In this document: positions 41,689 through 50,645 of the stretch, piece by piece
Numbering within the stretch: position 1 is the stretch's first letter
How the letters are laid out: the number at the start of each line of letters is the position of its first letter
Assembly: GCF_011634775.1 (NCBI RefSeq)
Contig: NZ_JAALXT010000003.1
Coordinates: 124,001-188,000 of the forward strand
Length of the DNA stretch: 64,000 bases
Source of the DNA: Thalassoroseus pseudoceratinae
GTDB taxonomy: Bacteria > Planctomycetota > Planctomycetia > Planctomycetales > Planctomycetaceae
Direction of reading: 5' to 3'
Notes under the pieces: generated by a model
What the model was told of the DNA's origin: nothing
What the model saw: the letters and a program-made list of their open reading frames with translations, nothing else
Database searches by the model: none
Program-made: the position numbers and the translations under genes

Positions 41689-42834
41689 ATGGAGACTATC
41701 GAACACCGTCAGGTCGTGCACCTCGGTGAGGAGTCACTTACGAAAGTTCCTTCGATACTCGAAGAACTGTCCGTCAAACGTGTCTTCTTTTGTGTCGACG
41801 AGAATGCCTATCATCATTCGCGTGCAGAGCGGATTCTTGGTCCACTGTTGAATACGACACACCATGTGGTCTTCAGCGAGTTTGAACCCAATCCTAAACT
41901 TGAGGACGTCCAAGCGGGCATCAAGAAGTTTCGCGAGGCTGATCCCGATATTGTGATCGCGTTGGGTGGTGGAACGGCAATCGACCTAGCAAAGATGATC
42001 GCTGTACTGGCCGACTCTTCGGATGACATTCGTGACGTGATCTTGGGGACTGCGTCGGTGGTCAGTCGAAGCACACCATTGTTAGTCATTCCCACAACCT
42101 CGGGAACAGGTAGTGAGGCCACGCACTTTGCGGTGGTCTATATCGACGGTGTTAAATACTCGCTCGCTGATTCAGCGTTGTTGCCGGACTTTGCGATTAT
42201 TGATCCGATATTAACGAGTAACCTACCTGCAAAAATCACCGCGGCCACGGGGCTCGACGCCTTTTGCCAAGCGATAGAATCCATTTGGGCGGTTGGTTCC
42301 AACGATGAATCGCTGGAGTATGCGACGGCTGCCGTTCGTTTGTGTTCGAAACACCTCCTCCCGGCGATTCATAGCCCGAGTATTGAGTCTCGCTTGGGAA
42401 TGTGTCAGGCGGCGCATCTCGCCGGCAAGGCGATCAACATTAGCAAGACGACACTACCACATGCGTTGTCGTACGCGATCACATCCGCATATAAAATTCC
42501 GCACGGTGCGGCGGTCGCGCTCACGCTCCCCGCCGCACTGAAATTTAATTCTGAAATCAGCGACGCTGATTGCAACGACCCTCGTGGAGTTGCACACGTT
42601 GCGGCACGAATGGATCGGATTCAAAATCTCTTCGACGCAAGCGATATCGAAGAGACTGGTTCTGCGATCCGTCACATAATTGCTGCGACTGGAAATGCCG
42701 CATCACCTCGGGAAATTGGGATCACCGACGCATTCGAATTGGATTGGCTTGCCGAGCAGGTGAATCCGCAACGACTGGCCAACAATCCTCGATCAGGTAC
42801 TCATGAAGAACTTGTTCGTTTGCTAAGGCAATGA
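41689..42834 (+). CDS. Iron-containing alcohol dehydrogenase family, phosphonoacetaldehyde reductase-like
   Basis: 381 residues from ATG 41689 (a TTG at 41656 is rejected). The N-terminal NAD(P) domain has IALGGGTAIDLAKMIA and PTTSGTGSEATHFAVVYIDGVKYSLA; the C-terminal metal domain has GKAINISKTTLPHALSYAIT. Metal-site residues are Asp190, Gln194, His258 and His272: the spacing equals that of FucO-type enzymes, but Gln replaces the second ligand, normally His. The THFAVVY and GKAINISKTT segments are what I associate with phosphonoacetaldehyde reductases. With phnX directly downstream the likely reaction is interconversion of 2-hydroxyethylphosphonate and phosphonoacetaldehyde. Cytosolic. Confidence 0.82.
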   Translation: METIEHRQVVHLGEESLTKVPSILEELSVKRVFFCVDENAYHHSRAERILGPLLNTTHHVVFSEFEPNPKLEDVQAGIKKFREADPDIVIALGGGTAIDLAKMIAVLADSSDDIRDVILGTASVVSRSTPLLVIPTTSGTGSEATHFAVVYIDGVKYSLADSALLPDFAIIDPILTSNLPAKITAATGLDAFCQAIESIWAVGSNDESLEYATAAVRLCSKHLLPAIHSPSIESRLGMCQAAHLAGKAINISKTTLPHALSYAITSAYKIPHGAAVALTLPAALKFNSEISDADCNDPRGVAHVAARMDRIQNLFDASDIEETGSAIRHIIAATGNAASPREIGITDAFELDWLAEQVNPQRLANNPRSGTHEELVRLLRQ

Positions 42835-42967
42835 TTCATGCCATGACATCAATAATGTGCAAACTATGACCGCACACTAAACTCAAACGATAACTGAACG
42901 TGTTGTGCTAGTTCACCATTCTTATTCACTCTAGACTCGTTTTCACAAGCGTATCCGAAGGAATCTC

Positions 42968-43783
42968 ATGTCGGCCACTCCACTAAGTATTCGTCTTGTT
43001 GTCTTTGACTGGGCCGGAACCACGATTGACTTTGGTTCGCGAGCACCTGCTGTCGCCTTTCGTAAGGTCTTCCAGTCCGAGGGCGTGGAGGTCACCGATG
43101 AAGAGGCACGGAAGCCAATGGGGTTGAATAAGCGGGAGCATCTAGTGGCGATGCTTTCAGAACCTGACATTGCGGGTCGATGGCAGGAAGCAAAGGGCCA
43201 ATCATGGTCAGATTCTGATGTTGATGCAATGTACGAACAATTTGTAACCATTCAACTCAAAGCCATTGAAGAAACTAGCACGCTTGTGCCAGGGATACTC
43301 GATGTTGCAAGTCAACTCAGATCGCAAGGGATTTTAATTGCGGGCACCACGGGATACTTTCGGTTGGCAGCCGATGCCGTAGCGAAGGCGGCGGAAACTC
43401 AAGGGTTTGTCCCCGATGTGAATACGTGTGCGGATGACGTGCCGCAAGGCCGCCCCGCACCATGGATGATTTTTCGGGTCATGAGTGAACTTGGTGTCTA
43501 TCCGCCGTCTACCGTTGTCAAGGTCGGGGATACCGTCGCCGACATCAAAGCCGGACTAAACGCCGGATGCTGGACAGTCGGCGTCTGTGATAGTAGTAGC
43601 CTCACCGGTTTGGCATTAAAAGACTACGAGCAACTCACGAATAGTGAACGTGACGAACAAATCAGCCAAGCAAAGAGCGTCTATGAAGATGCCGGCGCCC
43701 ATGCCACCATCAGTTCGATTTCAGAACTGCCGAACCTACTTCAAAGATTCGACAACGCACTAGTATCTAATGCAAAACCGTAA
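42968..43783 (+). CDS. phnX: Phosphonoacetaldehyde hydrolase (phosphonatase)
   Basis: 271 residues, start ATG 42968 with AAGGAA about 8 bases upstream. It is a HAD-superfamily enzyme: nucleophile Asp14 in FDWAGTTIDFG, Schiff-base lysine Lys55 in MGLNKREHL, core segment GTTGYFR, DDVPQGRPAPWMIFR and the closing VVKVGDTVADIKAGLNAGCW. These are the diagnostic PhnX residues, at the spacing known from the Bacillus enzyme (offset by two). It cleaves the C-P bond of phosphonoacetaldehyde to acetaldehyde and phosphate in the cytosol. It lies 133 bp after the iron-ADH gene. Confidence 0.96.
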   Translation: MSATPLSIRLVVFDWAGTTIDFGSRAPAVAFRKVFQSEGVEVTDEEARKPMGLNKREHLVAMLSEPDIAGRWQEAKGQSWSDSDVDAMYEQFVTIQLKAIEETSTLVPGILDVASQLRSQGILIAGTTGYFRLAADAVAKAAETQGFVPDVNTCADDVPQGRPAPWMIFRVMSELGVYPPSTVVKVGDTVADIKAGLNAGCWTVGVCDSSSLTGLALKDYEQLTNSERDEQISQAKSVYEDAGAHATISSISELPNLLQRFDNALVSNAKP

Positions 43784-44011
43784 ATCGCGACAGGTTTACC
43801 ATGTCGCCGGAGTGAAAGTCTCGACTCGGTTTTCAACGAAACTCTAGTTCGCAGAGTTATCATCGCTAGCCGTCAAACCCTATGGACTTGAACGCTCTGC
43901 GGTTAGGTAAATAGATCTGATATACGCTCGAAGCTCATATGCGTGACGCACGTATTAGCGCCAAACCTTCTGAACAATAATCCTGTTCCTCAAGTCTGGT
44001 ACTAGCTCGAT

Positions 44012-45334
44012 ATGACTGACTCTGAACACTCCGTGGCAGATGCTTCCCGAAACCAAACGTTTTGGGCGGTGTGGTCTGTGATCGCGGCATTTGGGACGTA
44101 CTTCTGCATGTACGGTTTTCGCAAACCGTACACATCTGCAGATTTTGCGGGGGCGAACTATTGGGGCGTCGACTTCAAAACGATGGTGGTCTCCACACAA
44201 GTCATTGGTTACATGATGTCGAAGTTTATCGGCATCAAAGTGATCGCAGAGATGCCCTCGAATCGACGTGTCGCTGCACTATTAGGACTGATCGCACTTG
44301 CTGAACTCGCTTTGGGGCTTTTTGGAGTCGTGAGTCGGCCATGGAATGCGGCTTGTCTGTTTCTCAACGGGTTGTCGCTAGGGATGGTCTTTGGCATCGT
44401 CCTGAGTTTTCTCGAGGGACGACGTCTGACGGAAGCCCTTGTGGCAGGGTTGTGTGCGAGCTTCATTCTGGCTGACGGAGTAACGAAGTCGGTCGGCGCT
44501 TGGTTGCTAGAGTCCGGAGTTACCGAGGACTGGATGCCGTTCACCGCCGGCTTAGTTTTCGTGCTGCCGCTTCTGCTCTTTGCAGGAATGCTCAGTCGAA
44601 TTCCACCGCCAGACGCGAGTGATGTTCTGGCTCGAACCGAAAGACAAGCGATGACTCGAGCAGAACGTTGGTCACTCTACAGTCGCTATGGGGTGGGTCT
44701 CACGCTGCTCGTCTTTGTTTATCTGCTCATTACAATCGTTCGTAGCATTCGCGCTGATTTCGCTCCGGAACTTTGGCGACTTCTCGGAGAGCCCGCGGCA
44801 GCGGCAACATTCACGAACTCGGAAATGCTCGTTGCACTCGGCGTGCTCGCGGTGAATGGAGCGGTCGTTTGTATTCGGAACAATCGACTCGCATTTTGGA
44901 CTTCGCTTGCTATTTGCTGTACTGGGTTTCTCGTGATCATCGCAGTTTTGGTTGGCCGTCAAGCCAACGCGATTTCCGCATTTCCTTATATGGTGCTAAT
45001 GGGCTTCGGACTCTACTTGCCCTATGTTGCCATGCATACGACTGTGTTTGAGCGTCTGCTTGCGATGCAGCGGGAGCGAGGAAACTTAGGTTTCTTGATG
45101 TATGTCGCAGATGCCTTTGGCTATCTTGGGTATGTCTTCGTGATGATTACTCGAAACTTCTATCCAAACAAAGAGAGTTACTTAGAACTTTTTACATCTC
45201 TATGTTGGGGAGCCGCGTGTACTTCGTTGGTTGGCGTGATTCTATGTTGGCGATACTTCCTGGTCCGAACAAACCAGCAGCTTGAAGGTGCCGCTGGAAT
45301 GCCAGGGACACTACATCCGAACCAGGAAGTGTAA
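44012..45334 (+). CDS. MFS-type transporter, DUF5690/organophosphate-antiporter-like
   Basis: 440 residues with about twelve hydrophobic segments. The first helix carries FGTYFCMYGFRKPYTSADF, close to the opening of organophosphate:phosphate antiporters (F-x-x-R-K-P). Between helices lies FLEGRRLTEALVAGLCASF, where GlpT-like carriers have conserved charged residues. I recognise the overall pattern as the DUF5690 family, with moderate confidence. Its place as last gene of the plus-strand phosphonate cluster, 228 bp after phnX, suggests uptake of the phosphonate substrate across the inner membrane. Confidence 0.8.
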   Translation: MTDSEHSVADASRNQTFWAVWSVIAAFGTYFCMYGFRKPYTSADFAGANYWGVDFKTMVVSTQVIGYMMSKFIGIKVIAEMPSNRRVAALLGLIALAELALGLFGVVSRPWNAACLFLNGLSLGMVFGIVLSFLEGRRLTEALVAGLCASFILADGVTKSVGAWLLESGVTEDWMPFTAGLVFVLPLLLFAGMLSRIPPPDASDVLARTERQAMTRAERWSLYSRYGVGLTLLVFVYLLITIVRSIRADFAPELWRLLGEPAAAATFTNSEMLVALGVLAVNGAVVCIRNNRLAFWTSLAICCTGFLVIIAVLVGRQANAISAFPYMVLMGFGLYLPYVAMHTTVFERLLAMQRERGNLGFLMYVADAFGYLGYVFVMITRNFYPNKESYLELFTSLCWGAACTSLVGVILCWRYFLVRTNQQLEGAAGMPGTLHPNQEV

Positions 45335-45384
45335 CGACTACGCAGACCACACACGTGGTGTTCTCAAGGTTCAACCAAGTCGCC

Positions 45385-48300
45385 TTATGAATCTCCTGTG
45401 GGAGTCTCAGTGAGAGCCTGTGCGTCGGTCTTTTTTGCGAACCGTCGTAGTACGACATAAAAGACAGGTGTCAGGAAGAGTCCGAAGAATGTGACCCCAA
45501 GCATTCCGCTGAACACTGCGGTTCCAAGTACTCGACGCATTTCAAAACCAGCACCGGTGGCGACTAGCAACGGAATCACGCCCAAGATGAACGACAACGC
45601 TGTCATCAAGATCGGCCGCAGTCGGAGTCGGCATGCGTCAATGGCTGCTTGAAAGCGGTCTTTTCCCGCGTCTTCTTCTTGCTTCGCGAATTCCACGATG
45701 AGAATTGCGTTCTTACATGCCAACCCGACGAGCACAATAAAACCAATCTGAGTCAGAATGTTATTGTCCATCCCGCGGAACCAGATGCCAATAATTGCGA
45801 ACAGTAGGCAGAGCGGGACGATGAGGATAATTGCAAGTGGCAGTAGCCAACTTTCGTATTGAGCAGCGAGTGTCATGAAGACGAACAACACAGCCAACGG
45901 GAACAAAAAGAGAATGATGTTGCCGGCTTGTCTTTCTTGATAAGCGAGTTCAGTCCATGCATATCCGAACCCCGGCGGCAAATTTTGCGCTGCGAGTTGC
46001 TCCATCGTGTCTAGCGATTGCCCTGTACTGAAACCAGGGACAGTATTGCCGTTGATGTCTGCAGATGGATAGAGGTTAAACCGAACGAGGCGGTCGGGCC
46101 CGACGGTCTGTTTGACCTCGACTAGGCTGCCCAGCGACACACTGTCACCGTTTGCACTGCGGGTCCGCAGACGCAGAATGTCGCTAGCTTCATCTCGGAA
46201 TTCCGGTTCTGCCTGCGCTGTCACACGGTACGTTCGCCCGAGAATGTTAAAGTCGTTGATGTAGCTAGAGCCTAGATAAACTTGCAACGCCTCAAAGACG
46301 TTGTTCATCGGGATGTCTAGCATTTGGGCTTTGACGCGATCCACGTCTGCATAGATCTGCGGTACGCTCAGACGGTAGTTCGTGAAAACCTGCACAACGC
46401 CGGGTTGCTGGTTGGCTTCCTCCACCATTTTCTCGGTGACTGCACTGAGTGCGTCGATTCCAGCGCCACTTTGATCTTGGACATACATTTTGAAACCACC
46501 GCCGCGGCCGATACCGCGAACGGGCGGCGGCGGAATGATGAAGATCTGGGCTTCGTTGATATCGCTGACGGCTGCACGCATTTCCGCGGCAATTGTATTC
46601 GCCCCGCGACCACGAGCGGCTCGCTCTTTGGCATCTTCCAATGGCAAGAACGATACCGCAGCGTTTGGGCTGATAGTAAAGGTCGAACCAGAAAGACCGA
46701 CAATCCCAACGGCGTGGGCCACCCCGTCAATCTCACTACCGATCTTCGCCACTCGCTTCGTGACTTCATCGGTTCGTGACAGGGCGGCACCATCGGGGAG
46801 CCGAATCGCGACAATGAGATACCCTTGATCTTGCTCCGGAATAAAGCCTGTTGGAACCGCGCCGAAGCTGTACCATGTGCAGGCAAGCAAACCCGCGTAA
46901 ATAAATAGGGAGATAGCCGCAGTCCGCACGACGCGAGCAACGATTCCCGCATAAATGTTACTAGCAATATCAAACGTTCGGTTAAATAGTCGAGCGGGAA
47001 AGGTGAGGAAACCGCGTATGCGTCCGGTTAGTCGAGCTGCCTTGCCTTTCGCTAGATCTCCTTCTGCGTTTCCATCTTTGGGTTTCAGGAGTAACGCACA
47101 AAGCGACGGTGTGAGCGTCAACGAAACGAACGTTGAGATGGCCGTGGATATGGAAATTGTGAGTGCGAACTGTTGATAGAACTGTCCGCTAATTCCCGGA
47201 ACAAAAACGGTTGGCACGAACACCGCGATCAACACAAGCGTCGTGGCGATGAGTGCCGAGCCGACTTCGTCCATGGCCTTGTGAGACGCCTCTCGGGGCG
47301 AAAGGCCTTCGGCGATCAATCGTTCAACGTTTTCAACGACGACAATAGCATCGTCCACGACGATTCCGATTGCCAATACCAGACCGAATAAGGAGAGCGT
47401 GTTTAATGTCACTCCTAAGCCCTGCATGGCAGCAAATGTACCGATAAGCGAAATCGGAATGGCGACCACGGGAATGATGGTCGGACGCCAGTTGTGAAGG
47501 AAGATAAAGACGGTCAGGATGACGAACAGCGTGGTGATCAGAAGCGTGTCAAACACTTCGCTGATCGACTCTTCCACATAGTCCGTCGGATTGTATGCGA
47601 CTTCATAGTCCACGCCCTCGGGAAAGTCTTTCCGCAGTTCGGCCATGGTCCGTTTGACTTCCGCAGCCGTATCGACGGCGTTAGTCCCTGGTCGCTGATA
47701 GATCAACACCGCCACTGCAGGTTTACCATCGAGGTAGCTCAAGCGTGAGTAATCCTGAGCACCGAGTTCCAACCGGGCGACATCCCTGAGTCGGGTCACT
47801 CGTCCTTGCTCACCCCGTTTGACGATGATGTTGCCGAACTCTTCGACATCTTTTAGTCGGCCCCGCGTTGTGACGTTCAACTGAAACGCACCGGTGTCGG
47901 TCGTGGGCGGTTGGCCAATGACGCCGGCGGCAACTTGCACGTTCTGCTCGCGAATGGCTTGCATGACGTCGCCGGCAGTCATATCGACGTGCATCATTTT
48001 TTCGATGTCGAGCCAAACTCGCATAGCGTACTCATTTCCGCCGGCAATACGAATGTCGCCAACACCGTCCAAACGCATTAGCGCGTCACGAACTTGCAAG
48101 AAAGCGTAATTGCTAATGTAGAGCGTGTCGCGACTTTCGTCCGGCGAGTTGAGGTGAACCACCATCAACATGTCGGGAATCTGTTTCTTGGTGGTCACGC
48201 CGATTTGCCGCACGGTCTGGGGGAGGCGTGATTCGGCGACAGCAACACGGTTTTGGACTAACACCTGAGCGTCATCCAGGTTTGTCCCGAGTTTGAATGT

Positions 48301-48582
48301 CACCGTTAACTGCATCGTACCGTCGGCACTCGACGACGACTCCATGTAGAGCATGTCATCGACGCCGTTCATCTCTTGTTCAATTGGCGTGGCGACGGTA
48401 TCCGCGATCACCTGGGGAGTCGCACCCGGGTAGCTGGCACGGACCAGAACGGTTGGCGGTGCCACATTGGGGTACTGCGACGCAGGCAGCAAAAAGTACG
48501 TGATACCACCGACAAGCGTAATCAAGAATGACAAGACGGTGGCGAAAATCGGTCGTTCAATGAAGAAGTGGGGAAATTTCAT
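45385..48582 (-). CDS. RND efflux permease (HAE1/AcrB type)
   Basis: 1065 residues. It opens MKFPHFFIERPIFATVLSFLITLVGG, the standard AcrB-type first helix, and has the helix-4 proton-relay pair in GIVVDDAIVVVENVER. Two large periplasmic loops and a duplicated set of membrane segments give the usual 12-TM topology. It is a proton-driven trimeric pump for drugs, bile-like compounds or lipids. Its ATG overlaps the adaptor stop (ATGA at 48579-48582). No outer-membrane TolC-type gene is present here. Confidence 0.96.
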   Translation of the reverse strand: MKFPHFFIERPIFATVLSFLITLVGGITYFLLPASQYPNVAPPTVLVRASYPGATPQVIADTVATPIEQEMNGVDDMLYMESSSSADGTMQLTVTFKLGTNLDDAQVLVQNRVAVAESRLPQTVRQIGVTTKKQIPDMLMVVHLNSPDESRDTLYISNYAFLQVRDALMRLDGVGDIRIAGGNEYAMRVWLDIEKMMHVDMTAGDVMQAIREQNVQVAAGVIGQPPTTDTGAFQLNVTTRGRLKDVEEFGNIIVKRGEQGRVTRLRDVARLELGAQDYSRLSYLDGKPAVAVLIYQRPGTNAVDTAAEVKRTMAELRKDFPEGVDYEVAYNPTDYVEESISEVFDTLLITTLFVILTVFIFLHNWRPTIIPVVAIPISLIGTFAAMQGLGVTLNTLSLFGLVLAIGIVVDDAIVVVENVERLIAEGLSPREASHKAMDEVGSALIATTLVLIAVFVPTVFVPGISGQFYQQFALTISISTAISTFVSLTLTPSLCALLLKPKDGNAEGDLAKGKAARLTGRIRGFLTFPARLFNRTFDIASNIYAGIVARVVRTAAISLFIYAGLLACTWYSFGAVPTGFIPEQDQGYLIVAIRLPDGAALSRTDEVTKRVAKIGSEIDGVAHAVGIVGLSGSTFTISPNAAVSFLPLEDAKERAARGRGANTIAAEMRAAVSDINEAQIFIIPPPPVRGIGRGGGFKMYVQDQSGAGIDALSAVTEKMVEEANQQPGVVQVFTNYRLSVPQIYADVDRVKAQMLDIPMNNVFEALQVYLGSSYINDFNILGRTYRVTAQAEPEFRDEASDILRLRTRSANGDSVSLGSLVEVKQTVGPDRLVRFNLYPSADINGNTVPGFSTGQSLDTMEQLAAQNLPPGFGYAWTELAYQERQAGNIILFLFPLAVLFVFMTLAAQYESWLLPLAIILIVPLCLLFAIIGIWFRGMDNNILTQIGFIVLVGLACKNAILIVEFAKQEEDAGKDRFQAAIDACRLRLRPILMTALSFILGVIPLLVATGAGFEMRRVLGTAVFSGMLGVTFFGLFLTPVFYVVLRRFAKKTDAQALTETPTGDS

Positions 48583-49982
48583 TCCGAATCGCCTCCCGTG
48601 GTGCTTCGTTTCATTTCATCGTCTGCCATGGATTCGGGCTTGGGAGTATCAGGTGTCGGGGTGGGGTCGGGGGAAATCCACTTCTCAGGTGGCAACGGTT
48701 CGTAGGTGTCTGGCAGACCGTCTTCGATGACTTCGATGGTGCCCTCTTTCGTTTGCACTTCCATACCCGGTCGCGCCTGGAGCAGACCTTCGATGACGAG
48801 CGCCTCTTGACCTGTCAATCCTTCCCGAACAACACGCAATCCGTCGACAATCGGACCGAGTTTGACGCTTCTGCGTTCGATCTTTCCGTCGACGACAACG
48901 TACGCGAATTGCGATGATTGGTCGGTACCAACCGCGGAGTCGGGAATCAGGACGGCATCGTATGCAGCACTGCCGGGAATGCGGATTCGGGCGAACATCC
49001 CTGGAATCAGGACTTTGTCTTTGTTCGGAAACACGCTGCGTGCACGCATGCTGGCGGTCGCCGGATCGAACCGGTTGTCAACGAAGTCCATGTGTCCTTC
49101 ATGGGGAAAACCGTCCTCGTCGACCAAGCCGAGATAGACCGGGTTCTTCGCTTCTCGGGAACTCACACGTTTCCCGGACAGAGCGAGACGGGTGTACTTC
49201 AAAACCTCTTGCTCGTTTGCATCGAACGTGCAGTAGATCGGGGCCACCGATGTGATGGTCGTCAATAGCGTGGAGGTCGATGTTCCGCCACTGACGAGGT
49301 TGCCCTCGGTCACAACTTCACGACTGATGCGTCCGGTGACGGGGGCCAGCACACGGGTGTAATCGAGATTCAATCGAGCTGTTTCGATGCCGGCTTCCGC
49401 AGCGGTAATGGTGGCTTCCGCAGTTGCGATGGCGGCTTCAGCAGAGCTGATTCCCGCATTGCTCGAAGCGAGATCGGCCTGGGCTTGCAGGTCTTCGGCT
49501 TCGCGTTGATCGAGTTCTTCTTGTGAAAGTGCATTCTGTCTGAAGAGCTGTCGGGCCCGGTTCACTCGAGCATTCGCGAGTGTCAACGCCGCATCCGATT
49601 GCTGCTTCTTGGCTCGCGCCTCTTCCATCTGGGCTTTGGCTTGCTGTAACTGAGATTCGGCTTGCCGCAATGCGGCTTTCGCACCGTTCAGCTCGGCTTG
49701 ATAGGGACGTGGATCGATCACGAACAGGAGATCGCCTTCGTTGACGATCTGCCCTTCGTCGAAATGAATCGTCTTGAGGTAGCCGCTGACACGTGCCCGC
49801 ACTTCCACGAAGTCTGTGGCTTCCAAGCGTCCGGTGTAGGCGTCCCATTCGACGATCTGCTTCACGACCGGGTTGGCGATTGTCATAGTGGGAGCGGGAC
49901 GCGGGGGCGGGCCTGACTGCTCCGCTCCACAACCGACGGCTACGAGCATCAGAAGAATAGGCGGGAGGGAATGATAACGCAT
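48579..49982 (-). CDS. RND efflux periplasmic adaptor (membrane fusion protein)
   Basis: 467 residues from ATG 49982 (a TTG four codons earlier is rejected). The N-terminus MRYHSLPPILLMLVAVGCGAEQ is a lipoprotein-like signal with Cys at the end of a loose lipobox. Next come the lipoyl/barrel-sandwich halves (VRARVSGYLKTIHFDEGQIVNEGDLLFVIDPRPYQAEL and LDYTRVLAPVTGRI) around a long alpha-hairpin coiled coil rich in A, E and Q (about 95-190). The beta-barrel and the C-terminal membrane-proximal part (VVDGKIERRSVKLG) follow. It is translationally coupled to the permease. Confidence 0.95.
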   Translation of the reverse strand: MRYHSLPPILLMLVAVGCGAEQSGPPPRPAPTMTIANPVVKQIVEWDAYTGRLEATDFVEVRARVSGYLKTIHFDEGQIVNEGDLLFVIDPRPYQAELNGAKAALRQAESQLQQAKAQMEEARAKKQQSDAALTLANARVNRARQLFRQNALSQEELDQREAEDLQAQADLASSNAGISSAEAAIATAEATITAAEAGIETARLNLDYTRVLAPVTGRISREVVTEGNLVSGGTSTSTLLTTITSVAPIYCTFDANEQEVLKYTRLALSGKRVSSREAKNPVYLGLVDEDGFPHEGHMDFVDNRFDPATASMRARSVFPNKDKVLIPGMFARIRIPGSAAYDAVLIPDSAVGTDQSSQFAYVVVDGKIERRSVKLGPIVDGLRVVREGLTGQEALVIEGLLQARPGMEVQTKEGTIEVIEDGLPDTYEPLPPEKWISPDPTPTPDTPKPESMADDEMKRSTTGGDSE

Positions 49983-50186
49983 TGTTGATCTCAATTGGTG
50001 AGTGCGAATCGGCGAGGCGTTGCCGAAAGAGCAAAGGTCATGCCAGGGGATAGCGGTGTGGAAACACTGAGTTTCCTGCGGGAATTCCTTCAGCGGTGCT
50101 CAAATACGCACAATTCAGAAGCCAAATTGCCCATATATGCGCAAATCGACGATCGGGCACATGTCCCGAATGAATCGTGATACCGG

Positions 50187-50549
50187 TTAAACGGGAGGAC
50201 AGGCTTTTGCGATCGCGGCTTCCAGGTCCGGCAGGCCCACCGGTTTGAGCAAAAAGTCCGCGACCGAATTGCAATCCTCGTCGGCGGGGCAATCGTAAGA
50301 TGAGACGACAATCACCGGAATGGATTGAGTTTCTGCGATCTTTCGGGCCGCTTCGAGACCAGACATCATTGGCATTCGGATATCGGTGATGACGAGGTCC
50401 GGTTGATTATTCTGGCAGAGTTTCACTAACTCACAACCGTTTGAAGCTTCGCCGATGACGTCACAGCCGAGCCTGCACAACAGGCGGCGAAATCCTTGCC
50501 GAATGTCTTCTTCGTCATCGGCGATCACGATTTTGAGTCGCTTGGTCAT
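50187..50549 (-). CDS. Single-domain response regulator (receiver only)
   Basis: 120 residues from ATG 50549; a longer frame to 50639 is rejected since MTKRLKIVIADDEE is the natural receiver start. Phospho-acceptor Asp56 in DLVITDIRMP, the acidic pair DDEED, VVSS with the switch serine, and LLKPVG with the invariant lysine are all present. There is no output domain. It lies 96 bp after the histidine kinase on the same strand, and so is a probable relay or feedback receiver for that kinase. Confidence 0.92.
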   Translation of the reverse strand: MTKRLKIVIADDEEDIRQGFRRLLCRLGCDVIGEASNGCELVKLCQNNQPDLVITDIRMPMMSGLEAARKIAETQSIPVIVVSSYDCPADEDCNSVADFLLKPVGLPDLEAAIAKACPPV

Positions 50550-50645
50550 AGTGTGTGTTGAAACTCCGTAGTGGCGTCGGCGATTGGTGCCCAGGCGAGA
50601 TTGGTGGCGATGTCCACTACTAATTGAATCTTGGGTCAAGATAGA

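Noticed and set aside
45335-45384. Small inverted repeat between the transporter and the RND permease
   Set aside because: The stem is only about 5 bp (ACCAC/GTGGT) with no T-run; too weak to call a terminator.
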